DNA from: Staphylococcus pseudoxylosus
Lineage (GTDB): Bacteria > Bacillota > Bacilli > Staphylococcales > Staphylococcaceae
NCBI RefSeq assembly: GCF_003697915.1
Contig: NZ_RCVN01000001.1
Span: 1-64,000, forward strand
DNA length: 64,000 bases
Direction: 5' to 3'
Made by a program: the position numbers and the translations under genes. The first letter of the stretch is position 1. Each line of letters starts with the position of its first letter. The notes under the pieces were generated by a model, which worked only from the letters and a program-made list of their open reading frames with translations, was not told the origin of the DNA and did not search any database. Below, piece by piece: positions 29,279 to 39,514 of the stretch.

Positions 29279-29836
29279 TTAGGCTCTAGAAATATAACTA
29301 CCGTCACCTGTATTAATTACAAGTGTGTCTCCTTCATTGACAAATAAAGGTACATTCAATGTATATCCTGTTTCAACTGTAGCAGATTTAGTAGCGCCAT
29401 TTGCTGTGTCGCCTTTAATACCTGGTTCAGTTTCTGTTACTACAAGTTCAACTGTTTTTGGTAATTCAACACCAAGTGTTTCATTACCGTATGTTTGAAT
29501 TTGGACTTCCATATTTGCTTTTAAGAAATTTAATTCGTGTTGTAAATAATCTCCTTGTAGCTCCGTTTGATCAAATGTTTGATTATCCATGAAAACATGC
29601 GTATCTCCATCGGCATATAGATATTGCATACGACGATTCTCAATCATAGCAGTTTCTACTTTTTCGCCACCTCTGAATGTTTTCTCTTGGATCGAACCAG
29701 TTCTTAAATTACGTAGTTTAGAACGTACAAATGCAGAACCTTTTCCTGGTTTAACATGTTGGAAATCTAAAACTTTCCAAATGCCATTATCTACTGATAT
29801 TGTTAAGCCTGTTTTAAAATCATTAACCGAAATCAT
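29279..29836 (-). CDS. efp: Translation elongation factor P
   Basis: A 185-residue factor that relieves ribosome stalling at proline runs. Three beta-barrel domains are present. The tip of the first domain is PGKGSAF with lysine at residue 32, the position modified in the Bacillus type of EF-P. The C-terminal signature ends [17 protein letters not shown] precedes the ATG. It is 28 bases downstream of pepQ, a common Firmicutes pairing. Confidence 0.96.
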   Translation of the reverse strand: MISVNDFKTGLTISVDNGIWKVLDFQHVKPGKGSAFVRSKLRNLRTGSIQEKTFRGGEKVETAMIENRRMQYLYADGDTHVFMDNQTFDQTELQGDYLQHELNFLKANMEVQIQTYGNETLGVELPKTVELVVTETEPGIKGDTANGATKSATVETGYTLNVPLFVNEGDTLVINTGDGSYISRA

Positions 29837-29864
29837 TCAGTTTCCTCCTCAATTATAAGGTCTT

Positions 29865-30923
29865 CTATAAAATAATAAGGTTTTTGGAAGATTTAGTAAA
29901 GCGTTCACAGCCATTTTCTTTAATTAAAATGTCATCTTCAATACGAACGCCCCCCAATCCATCTATATATATACCAGGTTCAATTGTAACACAGTTATTA
30001 ATATCTAATGGCGTCTCAGATTTTCTAGAAAGGTTAGGGCCTTCGTGAACGTCTAATCCAATACCATGACCAAGCGAATGTCCAAACGCCTCGCCATAAC
30101 CTTTTTCAGTGATATAATCTCTAGCAATAGCATCTAAAGCCTTACCAGTAATACCCTTTTTAGCGGCGTCAATGCCTTTTTGATTCGCCTCTAACACAAT
30201 ATTATATATTTCTTTAAGTTTTGGATCAGGTTCACCTATTGCGAATGTACGAGTGATGTCTGATGAATATCCTTTGTAATATGCACCAAAATCTAAGGTA
30301 ATTAATTCCCCTGAATTGATAACTTTGTCACTAGCAACTCCGTGAGGTAGCGCGCCACGTTCACCAGAAGCTACAATTGTTTCGAATGAAGTTCCTTCAG
30401 CACCAAGTTCTAACATTTTACTTTCTAATTTTGCTTTTAGTTGCTGTTCAGTCATACCAGCTTTCGCGACAGTTAAAATATATTCGTATGCCTCATCAAC
30501 GATATCTGCTGCTTTTTGAATTAATTCTATCTCTGATCCATCTTTAACTTCACGAATCTTTTCTATCATACCTGAAATACTAATCAAACTAATGTATGAT
30601 TTACTCAATTGAAGATATGTATCATAGCTGACTAAGTTTCCTTCAAATCCAACATTTTGTACGTCTAATTGTTCAAGTTGCTTTTTGACTTCATCAATTA
30701 AACTACCTTCTTGTTTGATGATTTCAAATTCTGGGGCTTGAGCAGTCGCTTGTTCAATATATCTAAAATCAGTTAGTAATAAGTTGTGATCTTTCGTAAT
30801 AATTAACGCACCACTTGTACCAGTAAAACCGGATAAATAACGTCTGTTAAAGTCAGATAGTACTACCACTGCTTCTAAATGTTTGGCTTCTATAGCGGTA
30901 TTTAATTTATCAATTCTTGTCAT
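29865..30923 (-). CDS. pepQ: Xaa-Pro aminopeptidase/dipeptidase (M24 family)
   Basis: A 352-residue proline peptidase. The C-terminal pita-bread domain carries the metal ligands in LDFGAYYKGYSSDITRTF (two Asp, about residues 210-227), GHGIGLDVHE (His, about residue 285), EPGIY (Glu) and a final Glu in RIEDDILI. The N-terminal creatinase-like domain covers about residues 1-125. It precedes efp. Whether it acts as a Pro-dipeptidase or aminopeptidase cannot be told from the sequence. Confidence 0.9.
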   Translation of the reverse strand: MTRIDKLNTAIEAKHLEAVVVLSDFNRRYLSGFTGTSGALIITKDHNLLLTDFRYIEQATAQAPEFEIIKQEGSLIDEVKKQLEQLDVQNVGFEGNLVSYDTYLQLSKSYISLISISGMIEKIREVKDGSEIELIQKAADIVDEAYEYILTVAKAGMTEQQLKAKLESKMLELGAEGTSFETIVASGERGALPHGVASDKVINSGELITLDFGAYYKGYSSDITRTFAIGEPDPKLKEIYNIVLEANQKGIDAAKKGITGKALDAIARDYITEKGYGEAFGHSLGHGIGLDVHEGPNLSRKSETPLDINNCVTIEPGIYIDGLGGVRIEDDILIKENGCERFTKSSKNLIIL

Positions 30924-31026
30924 TTGTCATCCTCCTACACAATAAGTTTGTACATTTTCTTTTTATACATTAAAATGATAGCATAATTATTGTATAAATT
31001 TATAGTTTTTGAATTAGGAGAGAGTT

Positions 31027-31614
31027 ATGAAGAAAAAAATAGTGGCTATTTTATGTGCTTCATGTGTACTTGCTGGTTGCGGAAGTCAAAACCTTGGTCC
31101 TTTAGAAGAAAAGACGACCAAACTTCGCGATGAAAACCATAAGTTAAAGGGGAACATTCAAGAATTAAAACAAGAAATTAGCAAAGAACAAAATAAAATT
31201 GCAGCTCTAGAGAAAGATAAGAAAGACATTGGCAAAGCGAAAAGTAATAAAAAGAAAGCTGCTAATTTAAAAGCGTCCTCTACATATTATCAAGATATCG
31301 CTAAATTAATTGACCAATATAATGCAATCGAAAGTGATGTATCAAAAAACAAAGGTGATAAGAAAGTACAAGATAAACTTGCAGAACTAAAAAATAAAAT
31401 GGATACCGCCTTTACGACATATAAAAATGATGTTGATAAAGAAAAAATGGATAGCGAAGATAAAACCAAAAATAAAAATATAACTAAATTGGACAAAGAC
31501 TTAAATTCAGCATTTAGTGATATTAAAGAGGGTTACGATGCTAAAGATAAGAAGAAGATTCAAAAAGGCCAAAAAGCTTTATCAGTCATCAGTATTAAAG
31601 ATAGTCAAAGTTAA
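31027..31614 (+). CDS. Lipoprotein with coiled-coil domain, function unknown
   Basis: A 195-residue exported lipoprotein. The signal peptide (MKKK then a hydrophobic stretch) ends in the lipobox LAGC, with the lipidated Cys at residue 18. The rest is very Lys/Asp/Glu-rich: a predicted coiled coil at about residues 25-65 (LREE-type heptads), then a helical part to the end. It should sit on the outer membrane face. A GGAGAG ribosome site precedes the ATG. It is divergent from pepQ and 22 bases upstream of a small membrane protein, probably one transcript. I do not recognise a function. Confidence 0.85.
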   Translation: MKKKIVAILCASCVLAGCGSQNLGPLEEKTTKLRDENHKLKGNIQELKQEISKEQNKIAALEKDKKDIGKAKSNKKKAANLKASSTYYQDIAKLIDQYNAIESDVSKNKGDKKVQDKLAELKNKMDTAFTTYKNDVDKEKMDSEDKTKNKNITKLDKDLNSAFSDIKEGYDAKDKKKIQKGQKALSVISIKDSQS

Positions 31615-31636
31615 CAATCACATAGGAGTGTTTTAA

Positions 31637-31858
31637 GTGAAACAAGCAATATTTTATATCGTTATCGCAATTGCCGTCGTAGGATTAGTACTCAATCTTG
31701 ATGCCTTTATTTTCAGTTTTGTAAGAATGGTCATTAGCTTAGCCATTTTCGGTGGTATTATATACGCAATTTACTATTTCTTCTTCTTAACTGAGGATCA
31801 GCGTAAATACAAACGTGCGCAACGTAAGTATAAAAGACAAAATAGAAAGAAAAAGTAA
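31637..31858 (+). CDS. Small membrane protein with basic tail
   Basis: A 73-residue protein that starts at GTG, 8 bases after AGGAG. Two hydrophobic helices (about residues 4-22 and 29-50) are followed by a strongly basic tail (KYKRAQRKYKRQNRKKK) that should lie in the cytoplasm. It is likely cotranscribed with the upstream lipoprotein gene and ends in a strong terminator. Function is unknown. Confidence 0.8.
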   Translation: MKQAIFYIVIAIAVVGLVLNLDAFIFSFVRMVISLAIFGGIIYAIYYFFFLTEDQRKYKRAQRKYKRQNRKKK

Positions 31859-31875
31859 CATATACTTGGATATAT

Positions 31876-31922
31876 AAATCCCCGAAAAGATATCTATTTT
31901 AAGATAATCTTTTCGGGGATTT
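31876..31922. terminator. Terminator of the lipoprotein unit, bidirectional
   Basis: AAATCCCCGAAAAGAT pairs with ATCTTTTCGGGGATTT (16 bp), followed by T-rich sequence. It also faces the end of lipM. Confidence 0.85.
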
Positions 31923-32001
31923 ATTTTATAATTTATACTTATTCAACATATCTTGATATGTGTTGCTATTTTAAATGTCGAGTGAGCAATTTAAAACGAA
32001 A

Positions 32002-32832
32002 CTATTTACGATAGTTCCACTCGTCAGATTTGTATTTATCAATTAACTCATTTATTTCATTTTGTTGTTTTTCATTGAGCTTTAGTGGCTTAAAGTCAAT
32101 ATTCAAACCTTTTTTAAAACCTATTTCAAATGCTTCTTCCATCTCTTCTAAACTAATCTGGCGATCTGAAATATCGTTAATTGCTACAGCTTTTTCTACA
32201 AATGCTTGCTTCATCTTATCTTTGAGACGATCATTTTTAAAAACAAACATATCAAACAAATCGTCTATGTCTACATCTTGTAGTAAAGAACCATGTTGTA
32301 AGATAACTCCTTTTTGACGAACTTGAGCACTTCCAGCAATTTTACGCCCTTCTACAACTAGTTCATACCAGCTAGGCGCATCAAAGCAAACTGCACTTCT
32401 TGGTTGTTTTAAATTTGCTCTTTCCTCTTTTGATTTTGGAATAGCAAATGAAGCATCAAATCCTAAATGTTTAAAACCTTCTAGTAATCCTTCTGAAATT
32501 ACTCTATAGGCTTCAGTAACTGTAGAAGGCATCTCAGGGTGTGATTCTGGAACGATAACACTATATGTCAGTTCTTTATCATGTAAAACACCTCTGCCGC
32601 CAGTTTGACGACGTACAAGACCATAACCTTTAGCATTCACCTTTTCAATATCTATTTCTTTAGTTAGTCTTTGAAAATAACCAACTGATAAAGTCGCAGG
32701 GTCCCATGTATAAAACCTAATTACTGGATCTATCTCTCCTCTAGATACAAAATTAAGTAAAGCTTCATCCATTGCCATATTAAAATATGGGTCTTTGCTA
32801 CCAGTATTTATAAAATTCCATGTTTCTGTCAC
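32002..32832 (-). CDS. lipM: Octanoyl-[acyl carrier protein]:protein N-octanoyltransferase LipM
   Basis: A 276-residue enzyme that moves octanoyl from ACP to the lipoyl-domain lysine of GcvH, the first step of lipoate synthesis. It shows NMAMDEALL near the N-terminus, [19 protein letters not shown] (about residues 74-92), the catalytic Cys in [12 protein letters not shown] (about residue 150) and [10 protein letters not shown] choose the GTG at 32832, 8 bases after AGGAG; a longer frame to 32874 has no site. It serves the bmf E2 and the glycine cleavage system, whose genes are also in the window. Confidence 0.92.
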   Translation of the reverse strand: MTETWNFINTGSKDPYFNMAMDEALLNFVSRGEIDPVIRFYTWDPATLSVGYFQRLTKEIDIEKVNAKGYGLVRRQTGGRGVLHDKELTYSVIVPESHPEMPSTVTEAYRVISEGLLEGFKHLGFDASFAIPKSKEERANLKQPRSAVCFDAPSWYELVVEGRKIAGSAQVRQKGVILQHGSLLQDVDIDDLFDMFVFKNDRLKDKMKQAFVEKAVAINDISDRQISLEEMEEAFEIGFKKGLNIDFKPLKLNEKQQNEINELIDKYKSDEWNYRK

Positions 32833-33004
32833 TTTCAAAACTCCTATCGCTAAATTAAATTGTGATAACAGCATTTTTGTGTTATCGTTTTCAATAATTG
32901 TTCAAGTTTGTCAGCAATAACTATTTATCGTGAGAAAAATATTTTGATAAATTGCGCTAACAGTCTTATAATATATAATATCGGTTAATTAGGGAGGATG
33001 CAAG

Positions 33005-33391
33005 ATGAGTAACTTTTGGTTTATACCTTTAGCAGTATTAATAATTATCATCGCTTACATGCTAATCAATTATCTTCTTAATAAAAGAGCAGTCACAGAA
33101 TTAAACCAAAATGAGTTCCATGATGGTTTGCGCAAAGCTCAAGTTATTGATGTAAGAGAAAAAGTGGATTATGATTACGGACACATCAATGGTGCACGTA
33201 ATATTCCAATTACAATGTTTAAACAAAGATACCAAGGTTTACGAACAGACCAACCTATCTATCTTTGTGATGCGAATGGCATTGCCAGTTATCGTGCAGC
33301 AAAAATATTAAAGAAAAACGGCTACACAGATATCTACATGTTAAAAGGTGGATATAAAAAATGGACTGGTAAAATTAAATCTAAAAAATAA
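33005..33391 (+). CDS. Membrane-anchored rhodanese-like protein (YqhL-like)
   Basis: A 128-residue protein with one N-terminal membrane helix (about residues 4-22) and a rhodanese domain (about residues 35-125). VIDVREKVDYDYGHINGARNIP is the typical CH2A region, and the active-site loop is YLCDANGIASYRAA with the cysteine at about residue 86. Sulfur transfer activity is plausible; the substrate is unknown. It is divergent from lipM, and GGGAGG precedes the ATG. Confidence 0.85.
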   Translation: MSNFWFIPLAVLIIIIAYMLINYLLNKRAVTELNQNEFHDGLRKAQVIDVREKVDYDYGHINGARNIPITMFKQRYQGLRTDQPIYLCDANGIASYRAAKILKKNGYTDIYMLKGGYKKWTGKIKSKK

Positions 33392-33434
33392 CTTTATATC
33401 TTAAAATTAAAGGCATAAAGTGAATGTTTAAAAT

Positions 33435-33471
33435 AAAAGCGTGGTCAACAATTAAAGTTGACCACGCTTTT
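33435..33471 (+). terminator. Terminator of the rhodanese gene
   Basis: A perfect 15-bp stem (AAAAGCGTGGTCAAC with its complement) closes a 7-base loop and ends in T's. Confidence 0.85.
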
Positions 33472-33486
33472 TAATTTGCATAAAAA

Positions 33487-33513
33487 ATCGAACTGGATTT
33501 ATACCAGTCCGAT
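33487..33513 (-). terminator. gcv operon terminator
   Basis: On the minus strand ATCGGACTGG pairs with CCAGTTCGAT (one G-T pair) around a 7-base loop, followed by T6. It lies 60 bases after the gcvPB stop codon. Confidence 0.8.
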
Positions 33514-33572
33514 CTTTAAGTGTTTATATATAAAAGGAATTTTCAATATAACTGTGTAAAAGTGTAAACTAA

Positions 33573-35051
33573 CTATTCTTTTTCTGAACGTAAGTTTTCA
33601 AATTTTAACACTGGATTTCTTGCTGCTTTGGTTTCATCCAATCTATCAATGATAGTTGTATGTGGCGCTTCTAATACAATATCCGGGTTCTCTTTAGCTT
33701 CATTTGCAATTTGAATCATCGTATCACAGAAGTGGTCTAGCGTTTCTTTTGATTCCGTTTCAGTTGGCTCAATCATCATGCCTTCTTCGACATTAAGTGG
33801 GAAATAAATTGTCGGTGGGTGTACTCCGAAATCTAATAGTCGTTTAGCCATATCTAGTGTACGAACGCCCTGTTCTTTTTGTTTAGATCCACTCAAGACA
33901 AACTCGTGTTTACAATATTGACTGTAAGGAATCTCAAAATGTTCTTTCAATCTTGCTTTAATATAATTGGCATTTAATACAGCAGCTTCAGATACTTCTT
34001 CAAGTCCTTTGTTCCCCATACTACGAATATAAGTATAAGCTCTTAAATAGATGCCAAAATTACCATAGAATGGTTTAACGCGTCCTATAGAATTTGTTAT
34101 ATCATTATCATATTTATAAATATCATTTTCTTTGACCACCATTGGTTTAGGTAAAAAGCTCGCAAGTTCTTTTTTTACACCTACTGGTCCAGAACCTGGG
34201 CCGCCGCCGCCATGTGGCCCTGTAAATGTTTTGTGTAAGTTTAAGTGAACTGCATCAAACCCCATGTCACCTGGTCTAACTTTGTCCATAATGGCATTTA
34301 AATTTGCACCATCATAATATAATAATCCACCCGCTTCATGAACGATATTACGAATATCCATTATGTTTTTTTCGAAAATACCTAAAGTATTAGGATTAGT
34401 TAACATGATAGCAGCTGTTTTATCATTAACTAAACGTTTCAAATCATCAATATCTACTTCTCCGCGTTCATTTGATTTAACTGTTACAGACTTAAAGCCT
34501 GCAAACGCAGCTGAAGCTGGATTGGTGCCGTGTGCAGAGTCAGGAACAATAACTTCATCACGATGACCTTCTCCGTTTTTTTGATGGTATGCTTTAAAAA
34601 TCATTAATGCTGTCCACTCACCGTGCGCACCAGCAGCAGGTTGTAACGTTACTTCATCCATACCAGTGATTTCTTTCAACTCTTCTTGTAAACTATGAAT
34701 AATCTCTAAAGATCCTTGAACTTGCGATTCATCTTGTAATGGATGTGATTCTGAAAATCCAGGAATTCTAGCAATTTTTTCATTTATTTTTGGATTATAT
34801 TTCATAGTACAAGAACCTAATGGATAAAATCCTGAATCTACACCAAAGTTTTTATTTGAAAGCTCTGTGTAATGTCTCACTAAATCTAATTCAGCAACTT
34901 CTGGTAGTTCTGCCTTATTTTTTCTAATATATTTTTCGTCTAGTAATTTTTCAACAGCACCATTATCTATTTCTTTTTTTGGTAACGAATACGCATAGCG
35001 ACCTTTTTTAGAACGTTCAAAAATTAATGGACTTGATTTACTTACTACCAT
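33573..35051 (-). CDS. gcvPB: Glycine dehydrogenase (decarboxylating) subunit 2
   Basis: A 492-residue PLP-binding half of split glycine decarboxylase. The cofactor lysine is in [16 protein letters not shown] (about residues 271-286), and [13 protein letters not shown] (about residues 137-149) lies near the PLP phosphate site. With GcvPA it decarboxylates glycine and passes aminomethyl to lipoyl-GcvH. It overlaps gcvPA by 14 bases, so the two halves are translationally coupled. Confidence 0.96.
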   Translation of the reverse strand: MVVSKSSPLIFERSKKGRYAYSLPKKEIDNGAVEKLLDEKYIRKNKAELPEVAELDLVRHYTELSNKNFGVDSGFYPLGSCTMKYNPKINEKIARIPGFSESHPLQDESQVQGSLEIIHSLQEELKEITGMDEVTLQPAAGAHGEWTALMIFKAYHQKNGEGHRDEVIVPDSAHGTNPASAAFAGFKSVTVKSNERGEVDIDDLKRLVNDKTAAIMLTNPNTLGIFEKNIMDIRNIVHEAGGLLYYDGANLNAIMDKVRPGDMGFDAVHLNLHKTFTGPHGGGGPGSGPVGVKKELASFLPKPMVVKENDIYKYDNDITNSIGRVKPFYGNFGIYLRAYTYIRSMGNKGLEEVSEAAVLNANYIKARLKEHFEIPYSQYCKHEFVLSGSKQKEQGVRTLDMAKRLLDFGVHPPTIYFPLNVEEGMMIEPTETESKETLDHFCDTMIQIANEAKENPDIVLEAPHTTIIDRLDETKAARNPVLKFENLRSEKE

Positions 35052-36390
35052 TTAATTCACCTGCTTTCTTAACAAATGTGTCAATTTCATCTTTTGTTCT
35101 CAATTCTGTTACAGCAACTAACATATGATTTTCAAAGGATTCTGTTACTTCACTTAAATCGAAACCGCCTATGATTCCTTCTTGTATAAGTGCATCATTA
35201 ATATCTTTAACAGGTTTATCGAATTTCACTACAAATTCATTAAACGAAGTTCCAGTTGACACTTCTAAACCAACTTGTTTAAATTGTTCCTTTGCATAGT
35301 TTGCATTTTCAAAATTTTGTACTGAAATGTCATAAATGCCTTCTTTTCCTAGTGCTGACATACAAATTGACGAAGCTAATGCATTCAATGCTTGGTTTGA
35401 ACAAATATTAGAAGTAGCTTTATCACGACGTATATGTTGTTCGCGAGCTTGTAATGTTAAAACAAAACCACGATGCCCATCTGCATCTTCGGTTTGACCT
35501 ACTAAACGCCCAGGTGTTTTGCGCATTAATTTTTTAGTTGTAGCAAAGAAACCGCAATGAGGTCCACCAAATTGTGCAGGTATACCAAATGGTTGTGTAT
35601 CACCTACAACAATATCCGCACCAAAACTACCTGGAGGTGTAAGTAAGCCTAATGCTAGTGGGTTAGTATAAACAATAAACAAAGCTTTTTTACCTTCAAT
35701 AAATGATTGGATTTTCTCTAAATCCTCAATTGAACCATAGAAGTTAGGATACTGAACAGCAACTGCAGCTGTATCATCATCTACAGCTGCTTCTAACTTT
35801 TCTAAATCAGTAATAGTACCATCTAAATCAACTTCTACGACTTCAAATTCTTCACGTGTTTTTACATAAGTGTTAAGAACTTGTAAAGCTTGATAATGTA
35901 ACCCTTTAGAAACTACAATTTTATTTTTACGCGTTTGGTTAAACGCTAAAATACATGCTTCAGCAAAACTTGTAATGCCATCATACATAGATGAATTTGC
36001 AATATCCATGTCCGTTAATTCACAAATTAAAGTTTGGAATTCAAAAATTGCTTGTAGTTCACCTTGTGAAATTTCTGGCTGATAAGGTGTATAGGCAGTA
36101 TAGAATTCCGAACGAGAAATCATCGCATCTACTACTGCTGGTGCGTAATGGTCGTATACCCCTGCACCTAAAAATGAAGTGTGCGTTTCTTTAGTAATAT
36201 TTTTACTTGCGACTCTACTTAAGCGTTTGGTCAACGTAGTTTCAGCTTCTGCATCTGGAATAGCTAGTTCTCTATTTAATAATATGTCATTGGGTACATC
36301 ACCAAATAATTCTGCAATTGATTCTGCACCTATAGTATCTAACATTTCTTTCTTATCTTGCTCTGTTAATGGAATATAACGATGACTCAC
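35038..36390 (-). CDS. gcvPA: Glycine dehydrogenase (decarboxylating) subunit 1
   Basis: A 450-residue PLP-fold partner of GcvPB, without the cofactor lysine. It has [16 protein letters not shown] (about residues 74-89), [15 protein letters not shown] and the C-terminal [13 protein letters not shown]. It is second in the gcvT-gcvPA-gcvPB operon, 17 bases after gcvT, and controlled by the glycine riboswitch ahead of gcvT. GcvH is not in this window. Confidence 0.96.
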   Translation of the reverse strand: MSHRYIPLTEQDKKEMLDTIGAESIAELFGDVPNDILLNRELAIPDAEAETTLTKRLSRVASKNITKETHTSFLGAGVYDHYAPAVVDAMISRSEFYTAYTPYQPEISQGELQAIFEFQTLICELTDMDIANSSMYDGITSFAEACILAFNQTRKNKIVVSKGLHYQALQVLNTYVKTREEFEVVEVDLDGTITDLEKLEAAVDDDTAAVAVQYPNFYGSIEDLEKIQSFIEGKKALFIVYTNPLALGLLTPPGSFGADIVVGDTQPFGIPAQFGGPHCGFFATTKKLMRKTPGRLVGQTEDADGHRGFVLTLQAREQHIRRDKATSNICSNQALNALASSICMSALGKEGIYDISVQNFENANYAKEQFKQVGLEVSTGTSFNEFVVKFDKPVKDINDALIQEGIIGGFDLSEVTESFENHMLVAVTELRTKDEIDTFVKKAGELNGSK

Positions 36391-36407
36391 AGTAACACCC
36401 CTTTGTA

Positions 36408-37499
36408 TTATTTACTTATTTGATTTTTCTTAACAATTTTCGCTTTAACTTGTCTCTTTCTTACTTGAACTAACACTTCTTTTCCCATTTCAAAAGCATC
36501 ACGATTAATTAGAGCCAAACCAATGGATTTACCAGTTAATGGTGATTGAGTACCCGAAGTAACCTCTCCAATTTGATTACCTTCTAAATCCAACACTTTA
36601 TAACCAGTTCTAGGAATACCTTTTTCAATCATTTCTAAGCCGACTGTTCTACGTTTCGAACCATTTTCTTTTTGTTCTTTAAGAACACTTTTGCCAATGA
36701 AGTCAGCTTCAATTAATGGTTTGGCTGCAAACGCGATTCCAGCTTCATAAGGTGTGATTTCTTCACTTAAATCTTGACCATGTAATGGTAAACCAGCTTC
36801 CAATCTTAGTGTATCTCTTGCTCCTAAACCACATGGCACAACTTTATGTTCTATTAGTTTCTTCCATAAATAAGGTGTGTCATCTGCATCGCAGTAAATT
36901 TCAAAACCATCTTCACCAGTATATCCTGATTGTGATAAAATTACGTTTTTCCCAAAAAACGCTACATTTTGTTTAAATTCGAAAGGTTTCATTGCAGATA
37001 CATCTATATCAACATGTTGTTGAACTAAATTACGTGCATTTGGCCCTTGAATTGCTAATTGACCGTAATCATTCGAAACATTAACTACTTCAACATCGAA
37101 TTTTTCGGCTTTCTCTTTCATCCAAGCAAAGTCTTTATCTGTATTACCAGCATTTACTACTAATAAATATTGATTTTCATCTAATTTATATGTGATCAAA
37201 TCATCAATAATACCGCCATTTTCATTACACAGTGCAGTATATTGAGCTTTATTTGTAGTTAAATTTTCAGTATCGTTAGATAGCAAATATTGTACTAGTT
37301 GCGCAGCTTCACTACCTTTTATCAGAATTTCACCCATATGACTTACATCAAATAAACCGATTTCTGTTCTAACAGCATTATGTTCTTCTTTAATACTTGA
37401 AAATTGGACTGGCATAGCCCATCCACCAAATTCTACGATTTTAGCACCACTATCTATAAAAGTTTGATAAAGCGGTGTTTTTTTCAGTTCATTGGACAT
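36408..37499 (-). CDS. gcvT: Aminomethyltransferase (glycine cleavage T protein)
   Basis: A 363-residue tetrahydrofolate-dependent enzyme that releases ammonia from aminomethyl-lipoyl-GcvH. Visible are [10 protein letters not shown] (about residues 20-29), [10 protein letters not shown] (about residues 48-57), [14 protein letters not shown] (about residues 194-207) and [18 protein letters not shown] (about residues 224-241). The ATG is preceded by GGAGG. First gene of the operon, downstream of the riboswitch at 37531-37679. Confidence 0.97.
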   Translation of the reverse strand: MSNELKKTPLYQTFIDSGAKIVEFGGWAMPVQFSSIKEEHNAVRTEIGLFDVSHMGEILIKGSEAAQLVQYLLSNDTENLTTNKAQYTALCNENGGIIDDLITYKLDENQYLLVVNAGNTDKDFAWMKEKAEKFDVEVVNVSNDYGQLAIQGPNARNLVQQHVDIDVSAMKPFEFKQNVAFFGKNVILSQSGYTGEDGFEIYCDADDTPYLWKKLIEHKVVPCGLGARDTLRLEAGLPLHGQDLSEEITPYEAGIAFAAKPLIEADFIGKSVLKEQKENGSKRRTVGLEMIEKGIPRTGYKVLDLEGNQIGEVTSGTQSPLTGKSIGLALINRDAFEMGKEVLVQVRKRQVKAKIVKKNQISK

Positions 37500-37530
37500 G
37501 AAGAAACCTCCTATTGTTTAAGTAAATATA

Positions 37531-37679
37531 TTAAAAAAACAGAGTAGACTAAGCTACCCTGTTTAAATTCTCCAGGAATGCGTCACAGTATTATCCTTTT
37601 GCCTGAGAGTTTCGTTAAACTTGCACCTTCGGCGATGGACTAAAGTTATAAATAATATAACTAACCATTCTCTCCAATA
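37531..37679 (-). promoter_or_regulatory. Glycine riboswitch controlling gcvT-gcvPA-gcvPB
   Basis: On the minus strand the leader contains the aptamer signatures TTGGAGAGAAT (37679-37669), CGCCGAAGGTGCAA (37634-37621) and CTCTCAGGCAAAAGGA (37610-37595), in the order and spacing of the glycine aptamer. A GACGCATTCCTGGAGAA segment at 37586-37570 looks like a vestige of a second aptamer half. It is followed by an intrinsic terminator (37540-37563), the expression platform. Glycine binding should favour readthrough, as in the well-studied Firmicutes examples. Confidence 0.92.
37534..37563 (-). terminator. Riboswitch terminator before gcvT
   Basis: ACAGGGTAG (37563-37555) pairs with CTACTCTGT (37548-37540) around a 6-base loop, with T7 following on the minus strand. 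It is the off-state hairpin of the glycine riboswitch. Confidence 0.85.
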
Positions 37680-37683
37680 CTGA

Positions 37684-38199
37684 TCATTCGCAAACAATCT
37701 CTTCCATAATCTCACTTTGTAATGAGTTTAGAGATTTACTGCTATTTAATTTTATGAATGCGATTTCATTATATCTTGAAACCCTTGAGGAATACAAGCT
37801 TTTTAATTCAAAAAGAGATTTATTGTTTGCATTAGGTCTATTGCTATCGTTTTTGATTCTGTTGTAAACAATATTCAAGTCACAATCTAACCATATTACT
37901 CGCTTTTGTAGTTTTAAAAAGTTAAATGTTTGATCACTTTCAATAATACCTCCGCCGGTCGAAATAATATGATAATGGTTGATACATTCTTTTAGATACT
38001 TGTATTCTAATTCTCTAAAACCCGCTTCCCCTATTTGTGCAAATATATCTGGGATAGATTGAGCTTCTTGTTCCACTATGTACGCATCTAAATCAACGTA
38101 GGATAGTTGATTATGCTTTGAAAGATATTTACCTAATGTTGTCTTACCAGTTCCCATAAATCCGATTAATATCAATGGTTCTATTTTAATGTTATTCAA
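37684..38199 (-). CDS. aroK: Shikimate kinase
   Basis: A 171-residue nucleoside-monophosphate-kinase-fold enzyme that phosphorylates shikimate in chorismate synthesis. The Walker A motif is [12 protein letters not shown] (about residues 13-24), the shikimate site is near DLDAYI (about residue 37), and STGGGII (about residues 80-86) is the GGG loop. It starts at TTG, 6 bases after GAAGGAAG. Its start overlaps the end of the last comG-like gene by 8 bases, so it may be read from the comG transcript as well as its own promoter. Confidence 0.9.
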   Translation of the reverse strand: MNNIKIEPLILIGFMGTGKTTLGKYLSKHNQLSYVDLDAYIVEQEAQSIPDIFAQIGEAGFRELEYKYLKECINHYHIISTGGGIIESDQTFNFLKLQKRVIWLDCDLNIVYNRIKNDSNRPNANNKSLFELKSLYSSRVSRYNEIAFIKLNSSKSLNSLQSEIMEEIVCE

Positions 38200-38386
38200 A
38201 AATATCTTCCTTCTTCATAAATAAATTAATTTGGTTTTCATAATATTTCTCTATATTATCTAAAGTTTTTAATTGTATACCAATTTGAAATACATAAATT
38301 GTAATTAAAGATAAATATAGCATAAATACTACCAACACAAAAGGATAGATGTAGGCATTACTATTAAATATATAGTTGTTTTTCAT
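38192..38386 (-). CDS. Small membrane protein at the end of the comG operon (ComGG-position)
   Basis: A 64-residue protein with one hydrophobic helix (about residues 12-35, [20 protein letters not shown]) and a polar C-terminus. Position after comGF and topology suggest a ComGG-like minor pseudopilin, but there is no classical prepilin cleavage motif, so the assignment rests on context. I choose the ATG at 38386, 8 bases after AAAAGG. It overlaps comGF by 23 bases and aroK by 8. Confidence 0.65.
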   Translation of the reverse strand: MKNNYIFNSNAYIYPFVLVVFMLYLSLITIYVFQIGIQLKTLDNIEKYYENQINLFMKKEDIFE

Positions 38387-38807
38387 AAGCATTACCTTTT
38401 TCAATTATGTTTAAATTAACTTTCAACGTCTTATAATTTACAACTTTAAATTCTACTGATTTCACATTGTTTAATAATGTTATATTTCCTTTACCGTTTA
38501 TACTTTTGATTATCTTGTTATTTTTTAATTCATAAATAATATCTTTATCTTTATTTTTTATGACTATTTTACTTTTACGTACGTCATTTACTATAATTTG
38601 GGGATTTTTTGCTAACAAGTCACGTGTTAAATCAACAGCAAAAAATTCTAAATCTAAATTGGTTTGATTTGATAAGCGCGCTTCGATAAAGTGCGTTGTT
38701 TTAAATAATGAAGGTAATATTGTAAATATCAATATCGTAATGAATAATGCAAACAATACTTCGACATACGTAAACGCTTTAAGTTTTTTTACCATAGCAT
38801 TTTTCAT
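38364..38807 (-). CDS. comGF: Competence pseudopilin ComGF
   Basis: A 147-residue type IV-pilin-like protein. The prepilin cleavage and methylation motif KAFTYVEVLFALF (about residues 10-22) starts a hydrophobic helix of about 20 residues, followed by an extracellular beta-rich domain. It belongs to the competence pseudopilus that draws DNA to the membrane. It overlaps comGE by 29 bases and follows AAGGAA. Confidence 0.82.
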   Translation of the reverse strand: MKNAMVKKLKAFTYVEVLFALFITILIFTILPSLFKTTHFIEARLSNQTNLDLEFFAVDLTRDLLAKNPQIIVNDVRKSKIVIKNKDKDIIYELKNNKIIKSINGKGNITLLNNVKSVEFKVVNYKTLKVNLNIIEKGNAYEKQLYI

Positions 38808-39078
38808 ATTTAGTTCCTTTTCTTGTTATGCAAAGTTTTTGATTACTTAGTTTTAGATGATAAGTATTTAAATCTATACCCTTTTTCAGAACTGATTTGT
38901 CATATCGGTACAAGGAGCTAATTATAACCCGTTTCATCTCCATATCAATTATTTTATTTTGAACTTCTTTGGAAAGTTGTAACATGAAAGGGATAAATAA
39001 AATACATATCAAGGTTATTGTTGAAAAAGATAAAAGCGCATCTATAAATAATGAACCTTGTAAATTATACTTTTTCAT
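38779..39078 (-). CDS. comGE: Competence minor pseudopilin ComGE
   Basis: A 99-residue protein with a weak prepilin motif (GSLFIDALLSF, about residues 8-18) leading into a hydrophobic helix and a short soluble part with a Cys pair (KLCITRKGTKYEKC). The helix lacks the usual Glu at position +5, having Asp instead. Its position between comGD and comGF supports the name. It overlaps comGD by 14 bases. Confidence 0.75.
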   Translation of the reverse strand: MKKYNLQGSLFIDALLSFSTITLICILFIPFMLQLSKEVQNKIIDMEMKRVIISSLYRYDKSVLKKGIDLNTYHLKLSNQKLCITRKGTKYEKCYGKKT

Positions 39079-39514
39079 ATCTTAAGCGGCCTTTTTCTAT
39101 ATGAAATATTATTTTATATAAAGATTTATCAATACTTAGATATAAAGAACCAAATTTGTTTACATCACCATTTTTGTCGAAGTTTATATAATTTAAATTT
39201 GTACGAGGATGTATGTAGGTATTTTGAGGTAAATCGATAGTGGAATTTTGCATATGTTGTTCTTTTACACGGATTTGAGTTGAAAAATCATTGAATATTA
39301 ATGTGATAGATTGTTGATCTTTAATTGCTTTTGACTTTAAGTAATTAAATTGCATTATTAAGTTATTAATCTTTGAATGTGGTGAAGTTAAGTCATTTTT
39401 GTTAAAAGATAGTCGTTGCATTTGTAAAAAAACAAGTAAGCTTACAATGCTTAATATAAATAGCATTTCAATATAAGTAAATGCTCGACTAACTTGCAAC
39501 TGCTTCACCATCAT
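39065..39514 (-). CDS. comGD: Competence pseudopilin ComGD
   Basis: A 149-residue type IV-pilin-like protein with cleavage motif RAFTYIEMLFILS (about residues 10-22), with Glu at +5, then a membrane helix and a globular domain. It overlaps the end of comGC by 26 bases; adjacent ATG ATG GTG codons at 39514-39506 all could serve as the start. Part of the comG pseudopilus operon. Confidence 0.82.
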   Translation of the reverse strand: MMVKQLQVSRAFTYIEMLFILSIVSLLVFLQMQRLSFNKNDLTSPHSKINNLIMQFNYLKSKAIKDQQSITLIFNDFSTQIRVKEQHMQNSTIDLPQNTYIHPRTNLNYINFDKNGDVNKFGSLYLSIDKSLYKIIFHIEKGRLRYEKV

